DNA from: Cycloclasticus sp. symbiont of Bathymodiolus heckerae
GTDB taxonomy: Bacteria > Pseudomonadota > Gammaproteobacteria > Methylococcales > Cycloclasticaceae
DNA: 64,000 bases
Direction of reading: 5' to 3'
Assembly: GCA_002101235.1 (NCBI GenBank)
Contig: LWTL01000122.1
Span: 116,856 to 180,855, forward strand
Part shown: positions 8,198 to 16,478 of the stretch, one piece after another
How positions within the stretch are numbered: position 1 is the first letter of the stretch
How the letters are laid out: each line of letters opens with the position of its first letter
Notes under the pieces: generated by a model
Database searches by the model: none
Seen by the model: only the letters and a program-made list of their open reading frames with translations
What the model was told of the DNA's origin: nothing
Made by a program: the position numbers and the translations under genes

Positions 8198-10369
8198 CTA
8201 TTTTAATTCTACAAACTGTTTTTTAGCGCGCTTGTTAGCGACCATAACCGGCGCACATTGTGTTTCATCATTGTAGATAACCACGCACTCTAAGCATTGT
8301 ATGCATTCGTTATAGTCGACGTTGCCTGCTTTTGGAATGGCTTTAATCTCACAGCGAACACTACAAACCTGACAGGGTTTGCCGCAATCACTGCGACGAT
8401 CTAACCATTTGAATAAATGGAAGCGGCCTAGAACTGAAAGCCCAGCGCCTAAGGGGCAAACGTAACGGCAATAGAATTTATGGATAAACATGCCAATGGC
8501 GAGTAAACCAACGGCGAAGGCAACAAAGTACCATTCACGATCAAAAACTAAGGTAATGCTGGTTTTAAACGGTTCTACTTCAGACAGAGTTTGTGCTAAA
8601 CCGAGATCGTAAAAGCATAAGGCAGATAGACCTGCGACAATCACATATTTAAGTTTTTGCAGCACTTTGTGTACGGGTTCTTTAATGCGTATTTGCGGAA
8701 ATTTTAGAAGCTTTCCAAACCACGCCATTATTTCCTGGAGTGCGCCAAAAGGGCATAGCCAGCCACAAAATACACCGCGGCCCCATATAAAAAGCGTTAC
8801 AAAGGTATAGCTCCAAATAATAAAGAGTACGGGGTCGAGTAAGAAAACATCAAATTTAAAGCCATCACGTAGCGAGAGCAAAACGGTGTATATGTTGACG
8901 ACGGACAGCTGTCCCTGCGCATAGAACCCAATAAAGAACACAGTGAATAGCATGAAGGCATAACGTCCGTAAGCAATAACTTTGGGGTGTTTAGACAAGC
9001 TTCTTTGCTTAATAAAAATAAGAGTTAATAACACTAAAGAAAAGACGGTAATGCCTATTTCCATGACGCGTGAGTTCCATAAGCGTTTCCAAATAGGAAT
9101 GCGTTTTTCTTCTACCACTACCGGTTTGTTAAACAGTTCGTAGGGTAACTTGTGTGCGCTACTTTGGTTGATGTTATCGCCTAACAAATGATTTTGGCGT
9201 AGGTCGTAATTTAATTGAATAGTGAGTTCTTTCGACGGGTCAAACCCGGCGTTTCCTTTAATGATAAACAACCTAAAGTTGTCAAAGTCAGGCGTGCTTT
9301 CAGGTAGTTCCTTGTCGAAAAAACGATAAAAAGCCATGTCCCTTATAAGTAACGGAAGTTCATTTTGATAAAAAGCCATTCGAGTTGGTATTTTGCCAGC
9401 CCTGAAATCATCTTCTAAATAACTGTATGGGCCTTCGGACATAACCCCCATAATATGTTCGCCGGGTTTTAATGATTCTATTAAACGGGCGTAGTCTTTT
9501 TCCCCCAGTAGGTTTTTACCAATCATCGGCGCGTTTAAATACGCATAATAAACATCAGATATGATATCTACATCGAGGTCTTCAAAACCATAGTTTGGGT
9601 AATCTGTTAGCTCTCGGTCCAAGACTGTTTCCAGCTGTTCCCTGTCTACAGTCCAGTGTCCAACTAAACCTTTATCTAATAATTGTTGCCAATCTAGCGG
9701 TTCGTATAAATCCATTTTAGGTAAAGATACGGTCTCTTGGACAAACTTGCCAAGAACTTTCCGAGCCACTTCTAACGCTGCTGTTAGTAACGTGTCATTG
9801 GCTGCGATAACCGATACAGTTGCTTTGGTGACGCCATCAAAAATAACAGTGCCTTCGCCTGCGGATGATGTGGAGCGTGAGCGCCCGCTATCAACAATAA
9901 TCCGTTCTGAAACACTATGGCCGGGGTATTGAGCCAAGAAGTTTTCTAGAGCTATTGGGCCAAGACCATGTAAAAAAATTGGTTCGTGTTGAAAGAGCAC
10001 GCGAACTCCCATAATTTGACCGTCGTTATCAATACCAATCAAAAGGTTAATAATGTCGCCGGCAAAGCCTTGTATGCGGATGAAATCTTGACTTTCAAAC
10101 GCATATCCCACTTGCTGAAAGGCGACATAAATAGGCCAAACTTTTTGCACGGGGTCTTTTGTATCAATACGTGTAGCGTTAGGGAATATTTCTTTAATAA
10201 GCCCTTCAACCTTTGCGTTAGCAATAGGCGTATCTGAAAAAGGGTTGGTGCCAGTGTCGGGCTTTTCTATTGCGAGTGCGATGTTTGTAGTCAATAAACA
10301 GATAATGAAGATAGCTATAAAGGTTATAGGGCGACTTAATGAATTTATTATAGTTTTTTTAGAAAGCAT
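8198..10369 (-). CDS. nosR: NosR/NirI-family FMN-binding, Fe-S membrane protein
   Basis: At 723 aa this is the full family length. NosR passes electrons to, and supports expression of, nitrous oxide reductase. It has an N-terminal signal or anchor helix, then a periplasmic FMN-binding domain with the flavinylation-type segment FDGVTKATVSV (threonine acceptor, normally loaded by ApbE). Five or so membrane helices follow, with two CxxxCP motifs (CGWLCPFGA, CRYVCPLGA). A cytoplasmic ferredoxin-like tail carries two cysteine clusters (CGKPCQVCSVRC and CIQCLEC). No nosZ, nosDFY or nosL is within the window, so the partner is elsewhere or this homologue serves another redox path. It diverges from the thioesterase gene across a 99-bp gap. 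Confidence 0.85.
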   Translation of the reverse strand: MLSKKTIINSLSRPITFIAIFIICLLTTNIALAIEKPDTGTNPFSDTPIANAKVEGLIKEIFPNATRIDTKDPVQKVWPIYVAFQQVGYAFESQDFIRIQGFAGDIINLLIGIDNDGQIMGVRVLFQHEPIFLHGLGPIALENFLAQYPGHSVSERIIVDSGRSRSTSSAGEGTVIFDGVTKATVSVIAANDTLLTAALEVARKVLGKFVQETVSLPKMDLYEPLDWQQLLDKGLVGHWTVDREQLETVLDRELTDYPNYGFEDLDVDIISDVYYAYLNAPMIGKNLLGEKDYARLIESLKPGEHIMGVMSEGPYSYLEDDFRAGKIPTRMAFYQNELPLLIRDMAFYRFFDKELPESTPDFDNFRLFIIKGNAGFDPSKELTIQLNYDLRQNHLLGDNINQSSAHKLPYELFNKPVVVEEKRIPIWKRLWNSRVMEIGITVFSLVLLTLIFIKQRSLSKHPKVIAYGRYAFMLFTVFFIGFYAQGQLSVVNIYTVLLSLRDGFKFDVFLLDPVLFIIWSYTFVTLFIWGRGVFCGWLCPFGALQEIMAWFGKLLKFPQIRIKEPVHKVLQKLKYVIVAGLSALCFYDLGLAQTLSEVEPFKTSITLVFDREWYFVAFAVGLLAIGMFIHKFYCRYVCPLGAGLSVLGRFHLFKWLDRRSDCGKPCQVCSVRCEIKAIPKAGNVDYNECIQCLECVVIYNDETQCAPVMVANKRAKKQFVELK

Positions 10370-10468
10370 GATTTTCGCCGAGTCAGGTAATAAATAGCAT
10401 TTATATAAGTGGGTATAATAGCAAAAAACTTACCGATCATTCGTTAAGAAAAATAATCGAGATGACCC

Positions 10469-10909
10469 ATGACTAAAGAACTTTTCACGCACACATTTTC
10501 AATGCCTGTTCGCTGGGGCGATGCTGATGCATTAGGCCATATTAACAACGTCCAATTCGTACGGTTTTTAGAATCTGGTCGCGTAGCGTATTGTGAAAGG
10601 GTGTTTGAGGCCATGTTCTCACCCGAGTTAAAGGCGGGTTGGATTCTAGCGGATATGCAGTGTAGTTATCTTCAGCAAGTTCATTATCCAGCGCAGTTAG
10701 ATGTTTATACGCGGGTAAGTAAAGTGGGCAATAAAAGCATCACGTTGTTAGCCGATATTTATCGAGAAGGTGAAGAGGCTCCTGTAGTACGCAGCCAAGG
10801 GATTATGGTGTGGTTTGATTATATAAAACAACAAACGGCCGCTATTCCCGACAGAGTTCGGGCAGAAATTAAGGCTTTCGAGAAACCAGTAGATGGGGAG
10901 AGTGTTTAA
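10469..10909 (+). CDS. Acyl-CoA thioesterase (4-hydroxybenzoyl-CoA thioesterase/YbgC-like)
   Basis: This 146-aa hotdog-fold protein shows the diagnostic N-terminal motif VRWGDADALGHINNVQFVRFLE, with the catalytic aspartate in the 'D-x-x-GHxNN' stretch (residues about 13-24). Such enzymes hydrolyse short or medium acyl-CoAs. The substrate cannot be read here. A perfect -10 hexamer TATAAT sits at 10414-10419 but without a clear -35. The stop and the next start share one base (TAATG at 10907-10911), making it the first gene of a three-gene operon with the PP-loop ATPase and SelO. Confidence 0.8.
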   Translation: MTKELFTHTFSMPVRWGDADALGHINNVQFVRFLESGRVAYCERVFEAMFSPELKAGWILADMQCSYLQQVHYPAQLDVYTRVSKVGNKSITLLADIYREGEEAPVVRSQGIMVWFDYIKQQTAAIPDRVRAEIKAFEKPVDGESV

Positions 10910-11586
10910 TGGCTAAGAAGACATTACTGTCTTGGAGCAGTGGCAAAGATAGCGCATGGACTCTCTATCATCTTCAACAAGATGAAGATATTGAGTTGGT
11001 TGGTTTAGTAACGACTGTTAACGAAACGCATCAACGGGTTGCTATGCATGCAGTGCGAGTTGAGTTGCTAAAGCAGCAGGCACAAGCGGCTAACTTGCCA
11101 CTGCATATTATTTATATCCCGCATCCTTGCAGTAATGAGCTATACAACAAAGCGATGAATGATTTCTTTGACTCTATTGAAGGGAAAGGCATCACGCATA
11201 TGGCTTTTGGTGATCTGTATCTAGAGGACATTCGTCAGTATCGAGTCGATAATTTAAAGTTGACGGAGCTGGAACCGTTATTTCCACTTTGGTTGAAGCC
11301 AACAGAGGAATTGGCCCATGCCATGTTGGAGGGGGGGCTGAAAACACGCATTACTTGTGTTGATCCGAAACAATTACCGGCGAGCTTTTGTGGAAGAGAA
11401 TTTAATCAACAGTTTTTAGAAGACCTGCCAGATGGTGTAGATCCTTGTGGTGAAAATGGTGAGTTCCATAGTTTTGCTTATGCTGGCCCTATGTTTCAAC
11501 AAGAAATACGTATTACCTCTGGAGAGGTGGTTGAACGTGATGGGTTTGTATTCGCCGATTTAATGTCAGAAAGTTCATCAGAGTGA
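10909..11586 (+). CDS. Dph6-like (DUF71) PP-loop ATP pyrophosphatase
   Basis: The N-terminus carries the PP-loop SWSSGKDSAW (residues 8-17) of N-type ATP pyrophosphatases. Later segments (HxxAFGDLYLEDIRQYR, near-terminal GENGEFHSFAY) match the DUF71 / diphthine-ammonia ligase superfamily. Archaea and eukaryotes use Dph6 to amidate diphthine on EF2. Bacteria lack diphthamide, so this 225-aa homologue must adenylate and amidate something else that is unknown. It overlaps the thioesterase stop by one base and the selO start by four. Confidence 0.82.
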   Translation: MAKKTLLSWSSGKDSAWTLYHLQQDEDIELVGLVTTVNETHQRVAMHAVRVELLKQQAQAANLPLHIIYIPHPCSNELYNKAMNDFFDSIEGKGITHMAFGDLYLEDIRQYRVDNLKLTELEPLFPLWLKPTEELAHAMLEGGLKTRITCVDPKQLPASFCGREFNQQFLEDLPDGVDPCGENGEFHSFAYAGPMFQQEIRITSGEVVERDGFVFADLMSESSSE

Positions 11587-13160
11587 AAAATTTAACGTTC
11601 GATAATCAGTTTGTTCAGGAATTGCCAGCGGATAGCGTTAGCGAGAATTACCCGCGCCAAGTTAAAGGTGCGTGTTTTTCACGAGTCAAGCCGAAACAGA
11701 TGCGAGCACCTGCAATGGTGTCCTATTCAAACGAAGCAGCGATGTTACTTGATTTAACAGAACAAGATTGTCAAACAAGTGAATTTGTTCGAGTATTTTC
11801 AGGTAATGAGCAATTGGATGGTATGGAGGCCTATGCAACCAGCTATGGTGGGCACCAGTTTGGTAATTGGGCGGGGCAGTTAGGTGATGGCAGGGCCATT
11901 AATCTGGGTGAAATCATCAATAAGCAAGGTGAGCGTTGGGCGATACAGCTTAAAGGAGCAGGACCAACACCGTATTCAAGAACAGCCGATGGCCTTGCCG
12001 TTCTCCGTTCATCTATTCGAGAGTTTTTGTGCAGTGAGGCAATGTATCACTTAGGCGTGCCGACCACACGGGCGCTTAGCCTCATCACAACGGGTGAAGA
12101 GGTGGTGCGAGATGTCATGTACAGCGGTAACCCAGCGCCAGAAAAAGGCGCGGTTGTATGTCGCTTAGCGCCATCATTTACTCGTTTTGGGCATTTCCAA
12201 TATTACGCAGAGCAAGACATTGGCCTTTTAAAGCAGTTTGTGGATTACACGATAAGAACTGACTTTCCACATTTACCTACGCCGAGTAAAGAAACATACA
12301 TCAAATGGTTTGATGAAATTTGTACATCAACGTGCGATATGGTCGTTGAATGGATGAGAGTAGGTTTTGTTCACGGCGTGATGAATACCGATAATATGTC
12401 GATACTAGGGCTGACAATAGATTATGGCCCATATGGTTGGTTAGAGCCTTACGATTCGAATTGGACACCTAACACGACGGACTCTCAACACCATCGCTAT
12501 GCGTTTGGGCAACAGGCTCAAATAGCGCATTGGAATTTGTATCAACTAGCGAATGCCATTTACGCCTTAATTGATGAAGTTGAACCGTTAGAAAAGGCGC
12601 TGAATGCGTATGCAGATCGTTATGGTAAGCAGTGGCTTTTCATGATGAATCAGAAATTAGGGTTTTCACGCGTAGATAAAGGAAGCGACACAGAATTGGT
12701 TAAGCAATTGTTGGCTTTTTTTGAGCTGCACGAAACGGATATGACCATCTTCTTTCGGCGCTTAACGGATATATCATGCAAGGGTGAAGCGTTTGATATT
12801 AAGTGGGCTATTGATCAGCTAAGCCCTGCCTTTTATCAGGACGATATGTCAGCAGGCACAAAAAACACGCTAACGGCTTGGCTAAACGCTTATTGGCAAC
12901 GTCGCCAAGAAGACTCGATAACAGCGCTGCAGCGTGAGGCGTTGATGAAAAAGGTCAATCCAAAATATGTATTACGCAACTACCTTGCGCAACAAGCCAT
13001 AGAAAAATCTGAACAGGGTGATCACAGTATGGTGAATGAATTATTAGATGTGCTCAGGAAGCCTTACGATGAACAACCGGGAAAAGAGCACTTAAACCAA
13101 AAAAGGCCTGAATGGGCAAAGCACAAGGTGGGTTGTTCCATGTTGTCGTGTAGCTCCTAA
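11583..13160 (+). CDS. selO: Protein adenylyltransferase SelO (YdiU family)
   Basis: This 525-aa pseudokinase-fold enzyme transfers AMP from ATP to Ser, Thr or Tyr of target proteins. In E. coli it links to glutathionylation and oxidative stress. Family blocks are present: YGGHQFGNWAGQLGDGRA, LKGAGPTPYSRTADG, VHGVMNTDNMSI with metal-binding Asn and Asp, and DYGPYGWLEPYD. The extreme C-terminus is SCSS, the position where eukaryotic SelO carries selenocysteine. The start is GTG 11583, overlapping the previous stop by four bases, so it is the last gene of the operon. Confidence 0.92.
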   Translation: MKNLTFDNQFVQELPADSVSENYPRQVKGACFSRVKPKQMRAPAMVSYSNEAAMLLDLTEQDCQTSEFVRVFSGNEQLDGMEAYATSYGGHQFGNWAGQLGDGRAINLGEIINKQGERWAIQLKGAGPTPYSRTADGLAVLRSSIREFLCSEAMYHLGVPTTRALSLITTGEEVVRDVMYSGNPAPEKGAVVCRLAPSFTRFGHFQYYAEQDIGLLKQFVDYTIRTDFPHLPTPSKETYIKWFDEICTSTCDMVVEWMRVGFVHGVMNTDNMSILGLTIDYGPYGWLEPYDSNWTPNTTDSQHHRYAFGQQAQIAHWNLYQLANAIYALIDEVEPLEKALNAYADRYGKQWLFMMNQKLGFSRVDKGSDTELVKQLLAFFELHETDMTIFFRRLTDISCKGEAFDIKWAIDQLSPAFYQDDMSAGTKNTLTAWLNAYWQRRQEDSITALQREALMKKVNPKYVLRNYLAQQAIEKSEQGDHSMVNELLDVLRKPYDEQPGKEHLNQKRPEWAKHKVGCSMLSCSS

Positions 13161-13348
13161 TCTGATGAGTTAACTTGCGCATTAGGGTTTTCACAGTTTT
13201 TTGACTCTTTTAAGAATGCAAACAGGATTGGTGGGTTTGGTTTAATACCGGCTGGCTTAACGTCATTATTAATTAGTATCATGGTGTTTTGCGTTGGGTA
13301 GTGCTAAGCGGTTTCTAAACGCCGCAAGCGATATCTTTAATAAGTACT

Positions 13349-13377
13349 CTTGAATTGTAAGTTGTGTGTCCCCATCT
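13349..13377 (+). promoter_or_regulatory. Heat-shock (sigma-32/RpoH) promoter of htpG
   Basis: CTTGAA (13349-13354) is followed after 15 bases by CCCCATCT (13370-13377). The RpoH consensus is CTTGAAA, a spacer of 11-16 bases, then CCCCATNT, so this is nearly perfect. Transcription would begin about 13385, some 30 bases before the htpG ATG. The remaining gap back to selO (13161-13348) shows no other feature I can support. Confidence 0.85.
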
Positions 13378-13416
13378 ATTAGTTTGTTGAAATTAATAGA
13401 ACTGAGGATAGTTTGA

Positions 13417-15318
13417 ATGAGCGAAATAAAAGACAAGAGCGATAAGCAGACGCTAGGCTTTGAAGCCGAAACAAAACAAGTTTTAAACATGATGATTAAC
13501 TCTCTTTATAGTAATAAAGAGATTTTCTTACGTGAACTAATTTCAAATGCATCAGATGCAGCAGATAAGCTACGTTTCGCAGCACTTTCAAACGAAAGTC
13601 TTTATGAAGGCGATGGAGATTTAAAAATCCGTATCAGCATTGATAAAGATGCGCGTACGCTAACGATTTCAGATAACGGCATTGGCATGGTGGCTGATGA
13701 AGTTAAGAAAAACATCGGCACGATTGCACACTCAGGCACTAAAAAATTCTTTGAATCACTGACCGGTGATGAAGGCAAAGACAGTCAAATGATTGGGCAG
13801 TTTGGTGTGGGATTCTACTCAAGTTTTATTGTTGCCGATAAAGTGACCATGGTGACGCGTAAAGCAGGTGAAGATAAAGCGTCAGCCGTACGTTGGGAGT
13901 CAGCGGGTGAAGGCGAATATACGATTGAAACCGTTGAAAAAGCGACACGCGGTACCGACATTACCTTGCACTTAAAAGAAGACGAAAGTGAATTTTTAGA
14001 AAGTCACCGAATACAGTCTGTTGTGCGTAAATTCTCAGAGCATCTTGATATTCCAATTTTGATGGAAAATGAGTACAAAGACGAAGAAAAAGAAGATGAG
14101 CCAGACGATATAACCGTTAACAGCTCAACAGCGTTATGGACGAAATCGAAAAATGAACTTAAAGAAGAAGATTACAACGATTTCTATAAGCAAACATCCA
14201 ATGATTACCAAGACCCGTTGGCGCATACGCACAGTAAAGTTGAAGGAACAAATGAGTACACGCTACTTTTATATGTACCATCAAAAGCTCCATTTGATAT
14301 GTGGGACAGAGAAGCAACCAGCGGTGTAAAGCTATACGTTAAGCGTACCTTTATTATGGAAGGTGGTGAATTGATGCCACGTTATTTACGTTTCATAAAA
14401 GGTGTTATTGATTCGGACAGCTTGCCGTTAAACGTATCGCGTGAGCTATTACAGCAAAGCAAGCAAATCGATAAGCTAAAAGCTGGCGCGGTTAAAAAGA
14501 TTCTGTCACTCATTGAAGGCTTATCTAAAAATCACCCTGAAAAGTTTGAAACTTTATGGAAAGAGTTTGGTGCTGTATTAAAAGAAGGCCCCATTGAAGA
14601 TGTTAAAAACAAAGACCGTATTGCTAAATTGTTACGCTTTGCATCAACAAAAACCGAAGGTAAGCAAACGGTTACGTTGCCTTCTTATATAGAGAATATG
14701 GCAGAAGGCCAAGATACTATCTACTATCTAACAGGCGGCGCATATGCCACAGTTAAGAATAGCCCGCACCTTGAAGTGTTTAAAAAGTAAGGTATTGAAG
14801 TGTTGTTACTAACTGATCATGTTGATGAATGGTTGGTGCAACATATGCCAGAATTTGATGGCAAAACAATGCAGTCTGTTGCTAAAGGCGATTTGAACCT
14901 AGATGGCGATAAAGATGACAAAGCCGATGAGAAGAAGGATGAAAAGGCTGATGATTCTTTAAACAGTGTGATTGAACAAATCAAAAAAACCTTGGATGGA
15001 AAAGTAAAAGAAGTTCGCATCAGCTCGCGATTGACAGATTCACCAGCCTGTTTAGTGGCGGATGAGCATGAAATGGGTGCGCACATGGAACGTATTATGA
15101 AAGCGGCTGGGCAAGATATGCCGCCGAGCTTACCGACGTTCGAGATTAATGCGGACCATGCTTTGATTCAGCGCTTAAAAGATGAGGCAGATGATGAGCG
15201 TTTCGATGACTTATCAAACCTATTGTTCGAGCAAGCCTTGTTAAGCGAGGGCGGTCAATTAGAAGATCCTGCCACGTTTGTACATCGTTTGAATAAATTA
15301 CTGCAATCGTTATTATAA
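13417..15318 (+). pseudogene. htpG: Chaperone HtpG (Hsp90), interrupted by an in-frame stop codon
   Basis: Hsp90-family ATP-dependent chaperone. The reading frame has normal full length (about 633 codons) but codon 458 is TAA (14788-14790). Both parts lie in the same frame, so this is a nonsense change, not a frameshift. The N-terminal ATPase has the GHKL motifs ELISNASDAADK, ISDNGIGM and GQFGVGFYSSF, and the middle domain carries the NVSRELLQQSK catalytic loop. The stop falls in HLEVFKK*GIEVLLL, where E. coli HtpG has a lysine; AAA to TAA would be one substitution. The truncated 457-aa product would lack the C-terminal dimerisation domain. Sequence on both sides is well conserved, so the break is recent or is a sequencing error. 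Confidence 0.85.
14800..15318 (+). CDS. HtpG C-terminal fragment (possible separate translation)
   Basis: This is the 172-codon remainder of htpG after the TAA, counted from GTG 14800. It covers the end of the middle domain and the whole C-terminal dimerisation domain, with an acidic and lysine-rich linker (DKADEKKDEKADD). The stop codon itself lies inside TAAGG (14788-14792), a partial Shine-Dalgarno seven bases before this GTG, so ribosomes that terminate could restart here. Whether they do is unknown. This entry is part of the interrupted htpG listed above, not an additional gene. Confidence 0.4.
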   Translation: MLLLTDHVDEWLVQHMPEFDGKTMQSVAKGDLNLDGDKDDKADEKKDEKADDSLNSVIEQIKKTLDGKVKEVRISSRLTDSPACLVADEHEMGAHMERIMKAAGQDMPPSLPTFEINADHALIQRLKDEADDERFDDLSNLLFEQALLSEGGQLEDPATFVHRLNKLLQSLL

Positions 15319-15356
15319 AAAGTGGAGGCTTCGGCCTAAACTGAAAAGCTAAAAAG

Positions 15357-15381
15357 AAGGCGGGCTTATATGGCCCGCCTT
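15357..15381 (-). terminator. Rho-independent terminator for the His-rich gene (possibly bidirectional)
   Basis: A perfect 9-bp stem (AAGGCGGGC 15357-15365 with GCCCGCCTT 15373-15381, loop TTATATG) is followed on the minus strand by CTTTTTAG. That is a proper U-tract for the leftward His-rich gene. On the plus strand, after htpG, the downstream tract is not T-rich, though the strong stem may still help. A smaller TTCG-loop hairpin (AGGC/GCCT, about 15326-15337) lies right after the htpG stop. Confidence 0.8.
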
Positions 15382-15425
15382 TGAGTATGTGAGAGAAAAA
15401 ATTCTCACAAGGGAGGGAGCTGTTT

Positions 15426-15848
15426 TCAGAACCTAAAGTTAAGGTTAAGTCTTGGATTGTGGTAATAAGCGGTTCTTAACGCATAATTAAGCCGCTGCCT
15501 TGCGTAGTGATAATTGGAATACGTAGGTTTGTAATGGTTGTATGAGTAGTGCTTAGGTTGGTAATGGTGTTTTGTGTATCGACGGTTGGAATGTCCGTTG
15601 TGAGAGTGTTTGTTATGGTGCTTATTCCAGTGGTTTCTTGCGTGCCAGTTTTGATAGTGTTTATTTGAATGAGTTTGCCTGCCGTGCAATACGGGAGTAT
15701 GTCTTTGATGGTTATGATGATGGCTTGAATAGCCCGTATGGCGATCTGTATTATTGTGATCAGAATGCCTTCTTTCAGCCGTTGCGGCCGTGCTAATAAA
15801 TAGCAAGGAACAAAAAATAACTTTAGCGAATGTATTGAGTGTATTCAT
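15426..15848 (-). CDS. Secreted histidine-rich protein of unknown function
   Basis: A 140-aa protein with a clean Sec signal peptide (MNTLNTFAKVIFCSLLFISTAATA, cleavage probably after residue 24). About 24 of the roughly 116 mature residues are histidine, in runs such as HHHNHQRH, NKHHNKHSHNGH and TKHHYQPKHY, with many Tyr, Asn and Arg and only one cysteine, in the signal peptide. This low-complexity make-up suggests binding of divalent metals (Zn, Cu, Ni) or polyanions in the periplasm or outside. I know of no defined family. The C-terminus (LNYALRTAYYHNPRLNLNFRF) is less repetitive and ends in aromatic residues. It lies convergent to htpG and downstream of a highly structured leader; queF is upstream on the same strand. 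Confidence 0.75.
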   Translation of the reverse strand: MNTLNTFAKVIFCSLLFISTAATAERRHSDHNNTDRHTGYSSHHHNHQRHTPVLHGRQTHSNKHYQNWHARNHWNKHHNKHSHNGHSNRRYTKHHYQPKHYSYNHYKPTYSNYHYARQRLNYALRTAYYHNPRLNLNFRF

Positions 15849-15969
15849 CGTCTTATCCTTATCCCCACAGGGATGAGTTTCACGTAAGCGGGGAATCCGC
15901 TTAACTTTGTTAGAACGAATTAAATAGTTCTAACACTGTGTGAGTTAAGAATAAGACGTAGCGATGAAT
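15843..15969 (-). promoter_or_regulatory. Structured leader covering the His-rich gene start codon
   Basis: Read on the minus strand, an outer stem pairs ATTCATCG...TCTTAT (15969-15951, with a 5-base bulge) with ATAAGACGATGAAT (15856-15843), which contains the ATG (15848-15846). Inside are TTAACT/AGTTAA (15948-15943 with 15906-15901) enclosing GTTAGAAC/GTTCTAAC (10-base loop), then a 7-bp hairpin around GCGG...CCGC (15885-15903), then ATCCC/GGGAT (15861-15874). The ribosome-binding AAGGA (15860-15856) abuts the outer stem. This looks like a cis-regulatory RNA (riboswitch-like or thermosensor-like). An alternative is a small inverted-repeat element. Confidence 0.5.
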
Positions 15970-16018
15970 CGAAACTGAATGGTTATAGTTTATTTAAAAC
16001 TAATGGGTTTAGCGCTAA

Positions 16019-16408
16019 CTATGGAAGCTGAACGGGGCTGCTTGGCTCCCAATCGTCAGCTTTATGCTCGGCAACAACAGTAGTATAAACACCACCGCGT
16101 ACGTTGAACTCGGCAGATAAACGCATGAAACGGGGGGCGCAAGCTTTCACGAGATCATCTAATATTGAATTGGTTACTGCTTCATGGAAAGCGCCTTTGT
16201 CGCGATAGGACCATACGTACAGTTTAAATGACTTAAGCTCAATGCAACTTTCATTAGGCACATACTCAAGTGTTAGTGTGGCAAAGTCGGGTTGACCAGT
16301 CTTTGGGCACAGGCAAGTAAACTCTGGTGTGTCGATGCGAATAGTGTAATCGCGTTCCGCATTTGGGTTTGGAAAGGTTTCTAAATCAGTGTTGGGTTGT
16401 GTGCTCAT
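16019..16408 (-). CDS. queF: NADPH-dependent 7-cyano-7-deazaguanine reductase
   Basis: QueF reduces the nitrile preQ0 to the amine preQ1 in queuosine biosynthesis. This is the short single-domain form (129 aa; YkvM type). The family motif [20 protein letters not shown] (about residues 53-72) and the following FHE carry NADPH and substrate contacts. The nucleophilic cysteine is in [12 protein letters not shown] (about residues 31-42). It is transcribed leftward, ahead of the His-rich gene but separated from it by the long structured leader, so the two need not be one operon. No preQ1 riboswitch was evident upstream. Confidence 0.93.
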   Translation of the reverse strand: MSTQPNTDLETFPNPNAERDYTIRIDTPEFTCLCPKTGQPDFATLTLEYVPNESCIELKSFKLYVWSYRDKGAFHEAVTNSILDDLVKACAPRFMRLSAEFNVRGGVYTTVVAEHKADDWEPSSPVQLP

Positions 16409-16478
16409 TGAAATGATTGTCGGTGCTGTTAAAAGATGGCCATTTTACAACGAATGTAGGTGTGACATAAACGAAAAA

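Noticed and set aside
14785..14803. Frameshift in htpG
   Set aside because: The two parts lie in the same frame and only a TAA separates them; no insertion or deletion is needed.
15572..15796. Plus-strand open frame opposite the His-rich gene
   Set aside because: It is the complement of a low-complexity His-rich coding region, which naturally lacks stops on the other strand.
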